Shown here: piece after piece, positions 35,706-49,337 of the stretch
Position numbering within the stretch: position 1 is the stretch's first letter
Layout of the letters: each line of letters opens with the position of its first letter
NCBI GenBank assembly: GCA_963978545.1
Contig: CAXBTE010000030.1
Span: 142,591 to 206,590, forward strand
Source of the DNA: Linyphia triangularis
Lineage: Eukaryota; Arthropoda; Arachnida; Araneae; Linyphiidae
Length of the DNA: 64,000 nt
Reading direction: 5' to 3'
The notes under the pieces: model-generated
Databases searched by the model: none
The model's input: only the letters and a program-made list of their open reading frames with translations
What the model was told of the DNA's origin: nothing
Position numbers and translations under genes: made by a program

Positions 35706-38013
35706 GTACAAGGATATCCTCTTCATAGAGTCCACTCTTATAGAGTACAAGGATACCCTCTTCATAGAGTCCCCTTCTTACAGAGTACAAGGATACCCTC
35801 TTCATAGAGTCCCCTTCTTACAGAGTACAAGGATACCCTCTTCATAGAGTCCCCTTCTTACAGAGTACAAGGATACCCTCTTCATAGAGTCCCCTTCTTA
35901 CAGAGTACAAGGATACCCTCTTCATAGAGTCCCCTTCTTACAGAGTACAAGGATACCCTCTTCATAGAGTCCCCTTCTTACATAGTACAAGGATACCCTC
36001 TTCATAGAGTCCCCTTCTTACAGTGTACAAGGATATCCTCTTCATAGAGTCCACTCTTATAGAGTACAAGGATACCCTCTTCATAGAGTCCCCTTCTTAC
36101 AGAGTACAAGGATACCCTCTTCATAGAGTCCCCTTCTTACAGAGTACAAGGATACCCTCTTCATAGAGTCCCCTTCTTACAGTGTACAAGGATATCCTCT
36201 TCATAGAGTCCACTCTTATAGAGTACAACGATACCCTCTTCATAGAGTCCCCTTCTTACAGTGTACAAGGATATCCTCTTCATAGAGTCCCCTTCTTACA
36301 GAGTACAAGGATACCCTCTTCATAGAGTCCCCTTCTTACAGAGTACAAGGATACCCTCTTCATAGAGTCCCCTTCTTACAGAGTACAAGGATACCCTCTT
36401 CATAGAGTCCCCTTCTTACAGTGTACAAGGATATCCTCTTCATAGAGTCCCCTTCTTACAGAGTACAAGGATACCCTCTTCATAGAGTCCCCTTCTTACA
36501 GAGTACAAGGATACCCTCTTCATAGAGTCCCCTTCTTACAGAGTACAAGGATACCCTCTTCATAGAGTCCCCTTCTTACAGTGTACAAGGATACCCTCTT
36601 CATAGAGTCCCCTTCTTACAGAGTACAAGGATACCCTCTTCATAGAGTCCCCTTCTTACAGAGTACAAGGATACCCTCTTCATAAAGTCCCCTTCTTACA
36701 GAGTACAAGGATACCCTCTTCATAGAGTCCCCTTCTTACAGAGTACAAGGATACCCTCTTCATAGAGTCCCCTTCTTACAGAGTACAAGGATACCCTCTT
36801 CATAGAGTCCCCTTCTTACAGAGTACAAGGATACCCTCTTCATAGAGTCCCCTTCTTACAGAGTACAAGGATACCCTCTTCATAGAGTCCCCTTCTTACA
36901 GTGTACAAGGATATCCTCTTCATAGAGTCCACTCTTATAGAGTACAAGGATACCCTCTTCATAGAGTCCCCTTCTTACAGAGTACAAGGATACCCTCTTC
37001 ATAGAGTCCCCTTCTTACAGTGTACAAGGATATCCTCTTCATAGAGTCCCCTTCTTACAGTGTACAAGGATATCCTCTTCATAGAGTCCCCTTCTTACAG
37101 TGTACAAGGATATCCTCTTCATAGAGTCCACTCTTATAGAGTACAACGATACCCTCTTCATAGAGTACCCTTCTTACAGTGTACAAGGATATCCTCTTCA
37201 TAGAGTCCACTCTTATAGAGTACAACGATACCCTCTTCATAGAGTCCCCTTCTTACAGTGTACAAGGATATCCTCTTCATAGAGTCCACTCTTAGAGAGT
37301 ACAAGGATACCCTCTTCATAGAGTCCCCTTCTTACAGAGTACAAGGATACCCTCTTCATAGAGTCCCCTTCTTACAGAGTACAAGGATACCCTCTTCATA
37401 GAGTCCCCTTCTTACAGAGTACAAGGATACCCTCTTCATAGAGTCCCCTTCTTACAGAGTACAAGGATATCCTCTTCATAGAGTCCACTCTTATCGAGTA
37501 CAAGGATACCCTCTTCATAGAGTCCCCTTCTTACAGTGTACAAGGATATCCTCTTCATAGAGTCCACTCTTAGAGAGTACAACGATATCCTCTTCATAGA
37601 GTCCCCTTCTTACAGAGTACAAGGATACCCTCTTCATAGAGTCCCCTTCTTACAGAGTACAAGGATACCCTCTTCATAGAGTCCCCTTCTTACATAGTAC
37701 AAGGATACCCTCTTCATAGAGTCCCCTTCTTACAGTGTACAAGGATATCCTCTTCATAGAGTCCACTCTTATAGAGTACAAGGATACCCTCTTCATAGAG
37801 TCCCCTTCTTACAGAGTACAAGGATACCCTCTTCATAGAGTCCCCTTCTTACAGAGTACAAGGATACCCTCTTCATAGAGTCCCCTTCTTACAGTGTACA
37901 AGGATACCCTCTTCATAGAGTCCACTCTTATAGAGTACAACGATACCCTCTTCATAGAGTCCCCTTCTTACAGTGTACAAGGATATCCTCTTCATAGAGT
38001 CCACTCTTAGAGA
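35706..38013 (+). repeat. Variant-rich segment resembling 12.6-13.97 kb
   Basis: From about 36,590 to 38,003 the order of monomers follows 12.56-13.98 kb at an offset of 24,027 bp, including the 396-bp cassette, the TTATCGA-then-ACAAGG oddity (37,487) and a GGATAC 39-bp unit near 37,900. Private changes are CATAAAGTCC at 36,685 and GAGTACCC at 37,167. The left part (35.7-36.59 kb) is plain units with a 397-like portion. At about 38,004-38,014 the order switches to that of 1,671 onwards. Confidence 0.82.
36903..37298 (+). repeat. 396-bp cassette
   Basis: Same ten-monomer order as at 12,876, with a private C-to-A at 37,167. It lies left of the junction where the second large copy begins. Confidence 0.87.
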
Positions 38014-39285
38014 GTACAACGATATCCTCTTCATAGAGTCCCCTTCTTACAGAGTACAAGGATACCCTCTTCATAGAGTCCCCTTCTTACAGAGTACAAG
38101 GATACCCTCTTCATAGAGTCCCCTTCTTACATAGTACAAGGATACCCTCTTCATAGAGTCCCCTTCTTACAGTGTACAAGGATATCCTCTTCATAGAGTC
38201 CACTCTTATAGAGTACAAGGATACCCTCTTCATAGAGTCCCCTTCTTACAGAGTACAAGGATACCCTCTTCATAGAGTCCCCTTCTTACAGAGTACAAGG
38301 ATACCCTCTTCATAGAGTCCCCTTCTTACAGTGTACAAGGATATCCTCTTCATAGAGTCCACTCTTATAGAGTACAACGATACCCTCTTCATAGAGTCCC
38401 CTTCTTACAGTGTACAAGGATATCCTCTTCATAGAGTCCACTCTTAGAGAGTACAAGGATACCCTCTTCATAGAGTCCCCTTCTTACAGAGTACAAGGAT
38501 ACCCTCTTCATAGAGTCCCCTTCTTACATAGTACAAGGATACCCTCTTCATAGAGTCCCCTTCTTACAGTGTACAAGGATATCCTCTTCATAGAGTCCAC
38601 TCTTATAGAGTACAAGGATACCCTCTTCATAGAGTCCCCTTCTTACAGAGTACAAGGATACCCTCTTCATAGAGTCCCCTTCTTACAGAGTACAAGGATA
38701 CCCTCTTCATAGAGTCCCCTTCTTACAGTGTACAAGGATATCCTCTTCATAGAGTCCACTCTTATAGAGTACAACGATACCCTCTTCATAGAGTCCCCTT
38801 CTTACAGTGTACAAGGATATCCTCTTCATAGAGTCCACTCTTAGAGAGTACAAGGATACCCTCTTCATAGAGTCCCCTTCTTACAGAGTACAAGGATACC
38901 CTCTTCATAGAGTCCCCTTCTTACAGAGTACAAGGATACCCTCTTCATAGAGTCCCCTTCTTACAGAGTACAAGGATACCCTCTTCATAGAGTCCCCTTC
39001 TTACAGTGTACAAGGATATCCTCTTCATAGAGTCCCCTTCTTACAGTGTACAAGGATATCCTCTTCATAGAGTCCCCTTCTTACAGTGTACAAGGATATC
39101 CTCTTCATAGAGTCCACTCTTATAGAGTACAACGATACCCTCTTCATAGAGTCCCCTTCTTACAGTGTACAAGGATATCCTCTTCATAGAGTCCACTCTT
39201 AGAGAGTACAAGGATACCCTCTTCATAGAGTCCCCTTCTTACAGAGTACAAGGATACCCTCTTCATAGAGTCCCCTTCTTACAGA

Positions 39286-40397
39286 GTACAAGGATATCCT
39301 CTTCATAGAGTCCACTCTTATCGAGTACAACGATACCCTCTTCGTAGAGTCCCCTTCTTACAGTGTACAAGGATATCCTCTTCATAGAGTCCACTCTTAG
39401 AGAGTACAACGATATCCTCTTCATAGAGTCCCCTTCTTACAGAGTACAAGGATACCCTCTTCATAGAGTCCCCTTCTTACAGAGTACAAGGATACCCTCT
39501 TCATAGAGTCCCCTTCTTACATAGTACAAGGATACCCTCTTCATAGAGTCCCCTTCTTACAGTGTACAAGGATATCCTCTTCATAGAGTCCACTCTTATA
39601 GAGTACAAGGATACCCTCTTCATAGAGTCCCCTTCTTACAGAGTACAAGGATACCCTCTTCATAGAGTCCCCTTCTTACAGAGTACAAGGATACCCTCTT
39701 CATAGAGTCCCCTTCTTACAGTGTACAAGGATATCCTCTTCATAGAGTCCACTCTTATAGAGTACAACGATACCCTCTTCATAGAGTCCCCTTCTTACAG
39801 TGTACAAGGATATCCTCTTCATAGAGTCCACTCTTAGAGAGTACAAGGATACCCTCTTCATAGAGTCCCCTTCTTACAGAGTACAAGGATACCCTCTTCA
39901 TAGAGTCCCCTTCTTACATAGTACAAGGATACCCTCTTCATAGAGTCCCCTTCTTACAGTGTACAAGGATATCCTCTTCATAGAGTCCACTCTTATAGAG
40001 TACAAGGATACCCTCTTCATAGAGTCCCCTTCTTACAGAGTACAAGGATACCCTCTTCATAGAGTCCCCTTCTTACAGAGTACAAGGATACCCTCTTCAT
40101 AGAGTCCCCTTCTTACAGTGTACAAGGATATCCTCTTCATAGAGTCCACTCTTATAGAGTACAACGATACCCTCTTCATAGAGTCCCCTTCTTACAGTGT
40201 ACAAGGATATCCTCTTCATAGAGTCCACTCTTATAGAGTACAAGGATACCCTCTTCATAGAGTCCCCTTCTTACAGAGTACAAGGATACCCTCTTCATAG
40301 AGTCCCCTTCTTACAGAGTACAAGGATACCCTCTTCATAGAGTCCCCTTCTTACAGAGTACAAGGATACCCTCTTCATAGAGTCCCCTTCTTACAGA
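39286..40397 (+). repeat. Shortened 1,112-bp higher-order repeat (copy B)
   Basis: Counterpart of 2,943-4,054 at offset 36,343, with the same 28-monomer length and the same TTATAGA substitution in the last 39-bp unit. Confidence 0.84.
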
Positions 40398-40994
40398 GTA
40401 CAAGGATATCCTCTTCATAGAGTCCACTCTTATCGAGTACAACGATACCCTCTTCATAGAGTCCCCTTCTTACAGAGTACAAGGATATCCTCTTCATAGA
40501 GTCCCCTTCTTACAGTGTACAAGGATATCCTCTTCATAGAGTCCACTCTTATAGAGTACAACGATACCCTCTTCATAGAGTCCCCTTCTTACAGTGTACA
40601 AGGATATCCTCTTCATAGAGTCCACTCTTAGAGAGTACAAGGATACCCTCTTCATAGAGTCCCCTTCTTACAGAGTACAAGGATACCCTCTTCATAGAGT
40701 CCCCTTCTTACAGAGTACAAGGATACCCTCTTCATAGAGTCCCCTTCTTACAGAGTACAAGGATACCCTCTTCATAGAGTCCCCTTCTTACAGAGTACAA
40801 GGATACCCTCTTCATAGAGTCCCCTTCTTACAGAGTACAAGGATACCCTCTTCATAGAGTCCCCTTCTTACAGAGTACAAGGATACCCTCTTCATAGAGT
40901 CCCCTTCTTACAGAGTACAAGGATACCCTCTTCATAGAGTCCCCTTCTTACAGAGTACAAGGATACCCTCTTCATAGAGTCCCCTTCTTACAGT

Positions 40995-41390
40995 GTACAA
41001 GGATATCCTCTTCATAGAGTCCACTCTTATAGAGTACAAGGATACCCTCTTCATAGAGTCCCCTTCTTACAGAGTACAAGGATACCCTCTTCATAGAGTC
41101 CCCTTCTTACAGTGTACAAGGATATCCTCTTCATAGAGTCCCCTTCTTACAGTGTACAAGGATATCCTCTTCATAGAGTCCCCTTCTTACAGTGTACAAG
41201 GATATCCTCTTCATAGAGTCCACTCTTATAGAGTACAACGATACCCTCTTCATAGAGTCCCCTTCTTACAGTGTACAAGGATATCCTCTTCATAGAGTCC
41301 ACTCTTATAGAGTACAACGATACCCTCTTCATAGAGTCCCCTTCTTACAGTGTACAAGGATATCCTCTTCATAGAGTCCACTCTTAGAGA
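40995..41390 (+). repeat. 396-bp cassette (copy B)
   Basis: Counterpart of 4,454-4,849 at offset 36,541, with the same ten-monomer order. Confidence 0.87.
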
Positions 41391-41550
41391 GTACAAGGAT
41401 ACCCTCTTCATAGAGTCCCCTTCTTACAGAGTACAAGGATACCCTCTTCATAGAGTCCCCTTCTTACAGAGTACAAGGATACCCTCTTCATAGAGTCCCC
41501 TTCTTACAGAGTACAAGGATACCCTCTTCATAGAGTCCCCTTCTTACAGA

Positions 41551-42622
41551 GTACAAGGATATCCTCTTCATAGAGTCCACTCTTATCGAGTACAACGATA
41601 CCCTCTTCGTAGAGTCCCCTTCTTACAGTGTACAAGGATATCCTCTTCATAGAGTCCACTCTTAGAGAGTACAACGATATCCTCTTCATAGAGTCCCCTT
41701 CTTACAGAGTACAAGGATACCCTCTTCATAGAGTCCCCTTCTTACAGAGTACAAGGATACCCTCTTCATAGAGTCCCCTTCTTACATAGTACAAGGATAC
41801 CCTCTTCATAGAGTCCCCTTCTTACAGTGTACAAGGATATCCTCTTCATAGAGTCCACTCTTATAGAGTACAAGGATACCCTCTTCATAGAGTCCCCTTC
41901 TTACAGAGTACAAGGATACCCTCTTCATAGAGTCCCCTTCTTACAGAGTACAAGGATACCCTCTTCATAGAGTCCCCTTCTTACAGTGTACAAGGATATC
42001 CTCTTCATAGAGTCCACTCTTATAGAGTACAACGATACCCTCTTCATAGAGTCCCCTTCTTACAGTGTACAAGGATATCCTCTTCATAGAGTCCACTCTT
42101 AGAGAGTACAAGGATACCCTCTTCATAGAGTCCCCTTCTTACAGAGTACAAGGATACCCTCTTCATAGAGTCCCCTTCTTACATAGTACAAGGATACCCT
42201 CTTCATAGAGTCCCCTTCTTACAGTGTACAAGGATATCCTCTTCATAGAGTCCACTCTTATAGAGTACAAGGATACCCTCTTCATAGAGTCCCCTTCTTA
42301 CAGAGTACAAGGATACCCTCTTCATAGAGTCCCCTTCTTACAGAGTACAAGGATACCCTCTTCATAGAGTCCCCTTCTTACAGTGTACAAGGATATCCTC
42401 TTCATAGAGTCCACTCTTATAGAGTACAACGATACCCTCTTCATAGAGTCCCCTTCTTACAGTGTACAAGGATATCCTCTTCATAGAGTCCACTCTTAGA
42501 GAGTACAAGGATACCCTCTTCATAGAGTCCCCTTCTTACAGAGTACAAGGATACCCTCTTCATAGAGTCCCCTTCTTACAGAGTACAAGGATACCCTCTT
42601 CATAGAGTCCCCTTCTTACAGT
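41551..42622 (+). repeat. Partial 1,390-bp higher-order repeat (copy B)
   Basis: Counterpart of 5,010-6,081 at offset 36,541. It begins with the TTATCGA landmark at 41,579. Confidence 0.82.
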
Positions 42623-43536
42623 GTACAAGGATATCCTCTTCATAGAGTCCACTCTTATAGAGTACAAGGATACCCTCTTCATAGAGTCCCCTTCTTACAG
42701 AGTACAAGGATACCCTCTTCATAGAGTCCCCTTCTTACAGTGTACAAGGATATCCTCTTCATAGAGTCCCCTTCTTACAGTGTACAAGGATATCCTCTTC
42801 ATAGAGTCCCCTTCTTACAGTGTACAAGGATATCCTCTTCATAGAGTCCACTCTTATAGAGTACAAGGATATCCTCTTCATAGAGTCCACTCTTAGAGAG
42901 TACAAGGATACCCTCTTCATAGAGTCCACTCTTAGAGAGTACAAGGATACCCTCTTCATAGAGTCCCCTTCTTACAGAGTACAAGGATACCCTCTTCATA
43001 GAGTCCCCTTCTTACAGAGTACAAGGATACCCTCTTCATAGAGTCCCCTTCTTACAGAGTACAAGGATACCCTCTTCATAGAGTCCCCTTCTTACAGTGT
43101 ACAAGGATATCCTCTTCATAGAGTCCCCTTCTTACAGTGTACAAGGATATCCTCTTCATAGAGTCCCCTTCTTACAGTGTACAAGGATATCCTCTTCATA
43201 GAGTCCACTCTTATAGAGTACAACGATACCCTCTTCATAGAGTCCCCTTCTTACAGTGTACAAGGATATCCTCTTCATAGAGTCCACTCTTAGAGAGTAC
43301 AAGGATACCCTCTTCATAGAGTCCCCTTCTTACAGAGTACAAGGATACCCTCTTCATAGAGTCCCCTTCTTACAGAGTACAAGGATACCCTCTTCATAGA
43401 GTCCCCTTCTTACAGAGTACAAGGATACCCTCTTCATAGAGTCCCCTTCTTACAGAGTACAAGGATACCCTCTTCATAGAGTCCCCTTCTTACAGAGTAC
43501 AAGGATACCCTCTTCATAGAGTCCCCTTCTTACAGT

Positions 43537-43932
43537 GTACAAGGATATCCTCTTCATAGAGTCCACTCTTATAGAGTACAAGGATACCCTCTTCATAGAG
43601 TCCCCTTCTTACAGAGTACAAGGATACCCTCTTCATAGAGTCCCCTTCTTACAGTGTACAAGGATATCCTCTTCATAGAGTCCCCTTCTTACAGTGTACA
43701 AGGATATCCTCTTCATAGAGTCCCCTTCTTACAGTGTACAAGGATATCCTCTTCATAGAGTCCACTCTTATAGAGTACAACGATACCCTCTTCATAGAGT
43801 CCCCTTCTTACAGTGTACAAGGATATCCTCTTCATAGAGTCCACTCTTATAGAGTACAACGATACCCTCTTCATAGAGTCCCCTTCTTACAGTGTACAAG
43901 GATATCCTCTTCATAGAGTCCACTCTTAGAGA
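43537..43932 (+). repeat. 396-bp cassette (copy B)
   Basis: Counterpart of 6,996-7,391 at offset 36,541. The downstream unit carries the shared C-to-A mark at 44,199. Confidence 0.87.
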
Positions 43933-45404
43933 GTACAAGGATACCCTCTTCATAGAGTCCCCTTCTTACAGAGTACAAGGATACCCTCTTCATAGAGTCC
44001 CCTTCTTACAGAGTACAAGGATACCCTCTTCATAGAGTCCCCTTCTTACAGAGTACAAGGATACCCTCTTCATAGAGTCCCCTTCTTACAGTGTACAAGG
44101 ATATCCTCTTCATAGAGTCCCCTTCTTACAGTGTACAAGGATATCCTCTTCATAGAGTCCCCTTCTTACAGTGTACAAGGATATCCTCTTCATAGAGTAC
44201 ACTCTTATAGAGTACAACGATACCCTCTTCATAGAGTCCCCTTCTTACAGTGTACAAGGATATCCTCTTCATAGAGTCCACTCTTAGAGAGTACAAGGAT
44301 ACCCTCTTCATAGAGTCCCCTTCTTACAGAGTACAAGGATACCCTCTTCATAGAGTCCCCTTCTTACAGAGTACAAGGATACCCTCTTCATAGAGTCCCC
44401 TTCTTACAGAGTACAAGGATACCCTCTTCATAGAGTCCCCTTCTTACAGTGTACAAGGATATCCTCTTCATAGAGTCCCCTTCTTACAGTGTACAAGGAT
44501 ATCCTCTTCATAGAGTCCCCTTCTTACAGTGTACAAGGATATCCTCTTCATAGAGTCCACTCTTAGAGAGTACAAGGATACCCTCTTCATAGAGTCCCCT
44601 TCTTACAGAGTACAAGGATACCCTCTTCATAGAGTCCCCTTCTTACAGAGTACAAGGATACCCTCTTCATAGAGTCCCCTTCTTACAGTGTACAAGGATA
44701 TCCTCTTCATAGAGTCCACTCTTATAGAGTACAAGGATACCCTCTTCATAGAGTCCCCTTCTTACAGAGTACAAGGATACCCTCTTCATAGAGTCCCCTT
44801 CTTACAGAGTACAAGGATACCCTCTTCATAGAGTCCCCTTCTTACAGTGTACAAGGATATCCTCTTCATAGAGTCCACTCTTATAGAGTACAACGATACC
44901 CTCTTCATAGAGTCCCCTTCTTACAGTGTACAAGGATATCCTCTTCATAGAGTCCACTCTTAGAGAGTACAAGGATACCCTCTTCATAGAGTCCCCTTCT
45001 TACAGAGTACAAGGATACCCTCTTCATAGAGTCCCCTTCTTACAGAGTACAAGGATACCCTCTTCATAGAGTCCCCTTCTTACAGAGTACAAGGATACCC
45101 TCTTCATAGAGTCCCCTTCTTACAGTGTACAAGGATATCCTCTTCATAGAGTCCCCTTCTTACAGTGTACAAGGATATCCTCTTCATAGAGTCCCCTTCT
45201 TACAGTGTACAAGGATATCCTCTTCATAGAGTCCACTCTTATAGAGTACAACGATACCCTCTTCATAGAGTCCCCTTCTTACAGTGTACAAGGATATCCT
45301 CTTCATAGAGTCCACTCTTAGAGAGTACAAGGATACCCTCTTCATAGAGTCCCCTTCTTACAGAGTACAAGGATACCCTCTTCATAGAGTCCCCTTCTTA
45401 CAGA

Positions 45405-46794
45405 GTACAAGGATATCCTCTTCATAGAGTCCACTCTTATCGAGTACAACGATACCCTCTTCGTAGAGTCCCCTTCTTACAGTGTACAAGGATATCCTCT
45501 TCATAGAGTCCACTCTTAGAGAGTACAACGATATCCTCTTCATAGAGTCCCCTTCTTACAGAGTACAAGGATACCCTCTTCATAGAGTCCCCTTCTTACA
45601 GAGTACAAGGATACCCTCTTCATAGAGTCCCCTTCTTACATAGTACAAGGATACCCTCTTCATAGAGTCCCCTTCTTACAGTGTACAAGGATATCCTCTT
45701 CATAGAGTCCACTCTTATAGAGTACAAGGATACCCTCTTCATAGAGTCCCCTTCTTACAGAGTACAAGGATACCCTCTTCATAGAGTCCCCTTCTTACAG
45801 AGTACAAGGATACCCTCTTCATAGAGTCCCCTTCTTACAGTGTACAAGGATATCCTCTTCATAGAGTCCACTCTTATAGAGTACAACGATACCCTCTTCA
45901 TAGAGTCCCCTTCTTACAGTGTACAAGGATATCCTCTTCATAGAGTCCACTCTTAGAGAGTACAAGGATACCCTCTTCATAGAGTCCCCTTCTTACAGAG
46001 TACAAGGATACCCTCTTCATAGAGTCCCCTTCTTACATAGTACAAGGATACCCTCTTCATAGAGTCCCCTTCTTACAGTGTACAAGGATATCCTCTTCAT
46101 AGAGTCCACTCTTATAGAGTACAAGGATACCCTCTTCATAGAGTCCCCTTCTTACAGAGTACAAGGATACCCTCTTCATAGAGTCCCCTTCTTACAGAGT
46201 ACAAGGATACCCTCTTCATAGAGTCCCCTTCTTACAGTGTACAAGGATATCCTCTTCATAGAGTCCACTCTTATAGAGTACAACGATACCCTCTTCATAG
46301 AGTCCCCTTCTTACAGTGTACAAGGATATCCTCTTCATAGAGTCCACTCTTAGAGAGTACAAGGATACCCTCTTCATAGAGTCCCCTTCTTACAGAGTAC
46401 AAGGATACCCTCTTCATAGAGTCCCCTTCTTACAGAGTACAAGGATACCCTCTTCATAGAGTCCCCTTCTTACAGAGTACAAGGATACCCTCTTCATAGA
46501 GTCCCCTTCTTACAGTGTACAAGGATATCCTCTTCATAGAGTCCCCTTCTTACAGTGTACAAGGATATCCTCTTCATAGAGTCCCCTTCTTACAGTGTAC
46601 AAGGATATCCTCTTCATAGAGTCCACTCTTATAGAGTACAACGATACCCTCTTCATAGAGTCCCCTTCTTACAGTGTACAAGGATATCCTCTTCATAGAG
46701 TCCACTCTTAGAGAGTACAAGGATACCCTCTTCATAGAGTCCCCTTCTTACAGAGTACAAGGATACCCTCTTCATAGAGTCCCCTTCTTACAGA
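45405..46794 (+). repeat. 1,390-bp higher-order repeat (copy B, first)
   Basis: Counterpart of 8,943-10,332 at offset 36,462. The landmark ACTCTTATCG is at 45,433 and recurs 1,390 bp later at 46,823. Confidence 0.91.
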
Positions 46795-48184
46795 GTACAA
46801 GGATATCCTCTTCATAGAGTCCACTCTTATCGAGTACAACGATACCCTCTTCGTAGAGTCCCCTTCTTACAGTGTACAAGGATATCCTCTTCATAGAGTC
46901 CACTCTTAGAGAGTACAACGATATCCTCTTCATAGAGTCCCCTTCTTACAGAGTACAAGGATACCCTCTTCATAGAGTCCCCTTCTTACAGAGTACAAGG
47001 ATACCCTCTTCATAGAGTCCCCTTCTTACATAGTACAAGGATACCCTCTTCATAGAGTCCCCTTCTTACAGTGTACAAGGATATCCTCTTCATAGAGTCC
47101 ACTCTTATAGAGTACAAGGATACCCTCTTCATAGAGTCCCCTTCTTACAGAGTACAAGGATACCCTCTTCATAGAGTCCCCTTCTTACAGAGTACAAGGA
47201 TACCCTCTTCATAGAGTCCCCTTCTTACAGTGTACAAGGATATCCTCTTCATAGAGTCCACTCTTATAGAGTACAACGATACCCTCTTCATAGAGTCCCC
47301 TTCTTACAGTGTACAAGGATATCCTCTTCATAGAGTCCACTCTTAGAGAGTACAAGGATACCCTCTTCATAGAGTCCCCTTCTTACAGAGTACAAGGATA
47401 CCCTCTTCATAGAGTCCCCTTCTTACATAGTACAAGGATACCCTCTTCATAGAGTCCCCTTCTTACAGTGTACAAGGATATCCTCTTCATAGAGTCCACT
47501 CTTATAGAGTACAAGGATACCCTCTTCATAGAGTCCCCTTCTTACAGAGTACAAGGATACCCTCTTCATAGAGTCCCCTTCTTACAGAGTACAAGGATAC
47601 CCTCTTCATAGAGTCCCCTTCTTACAGTGTACAAGGATATCCTCTTCATAGAGTCCACTCTTATAGAGTACAACGATACCCTCTTCATAGAGTCCCCTTC
47701 TTACAGTGTACAAGGATATCCTCTTCATAGAGTCCACTCTTAGAGAGTACAAGGATACCCTCTTCATAGAGTCCCCTTCTTACAGAGTACAAGGATACCC
47801 TCTTCATAGAGTCCCCTTCTTACAGAGTACAAGGATACCCTCTTCATAGAGTCCCCTTCTTACAGAGTACAAGGATACCCTCTTCATAGAGTCCCCTTCT
47901 TACAGTGTACAAGGATATCCTCTTCATAGAGTCCCCTTCTTACAGTGTACAAGGATATCCTCTTCATAGAGTCCCCTTCTTACAGTGTACAAGGATATCC
48001 TCTTCATAGAGTCCACTCTTATAGAGTACAACGATACCCTCTTCATAGAGTCCCCTTCTTACAGTGTACAAGGATATCCTCTTCATAGAGTCCACTCTTA
48101 GAGAGTACAAGGATACCCTCTTCATAGAGTCCCCTTCTTACAGAGTACAAGGATACCCTCTTCATAGAGTCCCCTTCTTACAGA
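46795..48184 (+). repeat. 1,390-bp higher-order repeat (copy B, second)
   Basis: Counterpart of 10,333-11,722 at offset 36,462. The landmark at 46,823 recurs at 48,213, again 1,390 bp. Confidence 0.91.
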
Positions 48185-48898
48185 GTACAAGGATATCCTC
48201 TTCATAGAGTCCACTCTTATCGAGTACAACGATACCCTCTTCGTAGAGTCCCCTTCTTACAGTGTACAAGGATATCCTCTTCATAGAGTCCACTCTTAGA
48301 GAGTACAACGATATCCTCTTCATAGAGTCCCCTTCTTACAGAGTACAAGGATACCCTCTTCATAGAGTCCCCTTCTTACAGAGTACAAGGATACCCTCTT
48401 CATAGAGTCCCCTTCTTACATAGTACAAGGATACCCTCTTCATAGAGTCCCCTTCTTACAGTGTACAAGGATATCCTCTTCATAGAGTCCACTCTTATAG
48501 AGTACAAGGATACCCTCTTCATAGAGTCCCCTTCTTACAGAGTACAAGGATACCCTCTTCATAGAGTCCCCTTCTTACAGAGTACAAGGATACCCTCTTC
48601 ATAGAGTCCCCTTCTTACAGTGTACAAGGATATCCTCTTCATAGAGTCCACTCTTATAGAGTACAACGATACCCTCTTCATAGAGTCCCCTTCTTACAGT
48701 GTACAAGGATATCCTCTTCATAGAGTCCACTCTTAGAGAGTACAAGGATACCCTCTTCATAGAGTCCCCTTCTTACAGAGTACAAGGATACCCTCTTCAT
48801 AGAGTCCCCTTCTTACATAGTACAAGGATACCCTCTTCATAGAGTCCCCTTCTTACAGTGTACAAGGATATCCTCTTCATAGAGTCCACTCTTATAGA
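48185..48898 (+). repeat. Partial 1,390-bp higher-order repeat (copy B)
   Basis: Counterpart of 11,723-12,436, broken at the same monomer, where an ACAACG unit replaces the expected ACAAGG unit. The shared breakpoint shows the truncation predates the large duplication. Confidence 0.84.
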
Positions 48899-49337
48899 GT
48901 ACAACGATACCCTCTTCATAGAGTCCCCTTCTTACAGTGTACAAGGATATCCTCTTCATAGAGTCCACTCTTAGAGAGTACAAGGATACCCTCTTCATAG
49001 AGTCCCCTTCTTACAGAGTACAAGGATACCCTCTTCATAGAGTCCCCTTCTTACAGAGTACAAGGATACCCTCTTCATAGAGTCCCCTTCTTACAGAGTA
49101 CAAGGATACCCTCTTCATAGAGTCCCCTTCTTACAGAGTACAAGGATACCCTCTTCATAGAGTCCCCTTCTTACAGAGTACAAGGATACCCTCTTCATAG
49201 AGTCCCCTTCTTACAGAGTACAAGGATACCCTCTTCATAGAGTCCCCTTCTTACAGAGTACAAGGATACCCTCTTCATAGAGTCCCCTTCTTACAGAGTA
49301 CAAGGATACCCTCTTCATAGAGTCCCCTTCTTACAGT

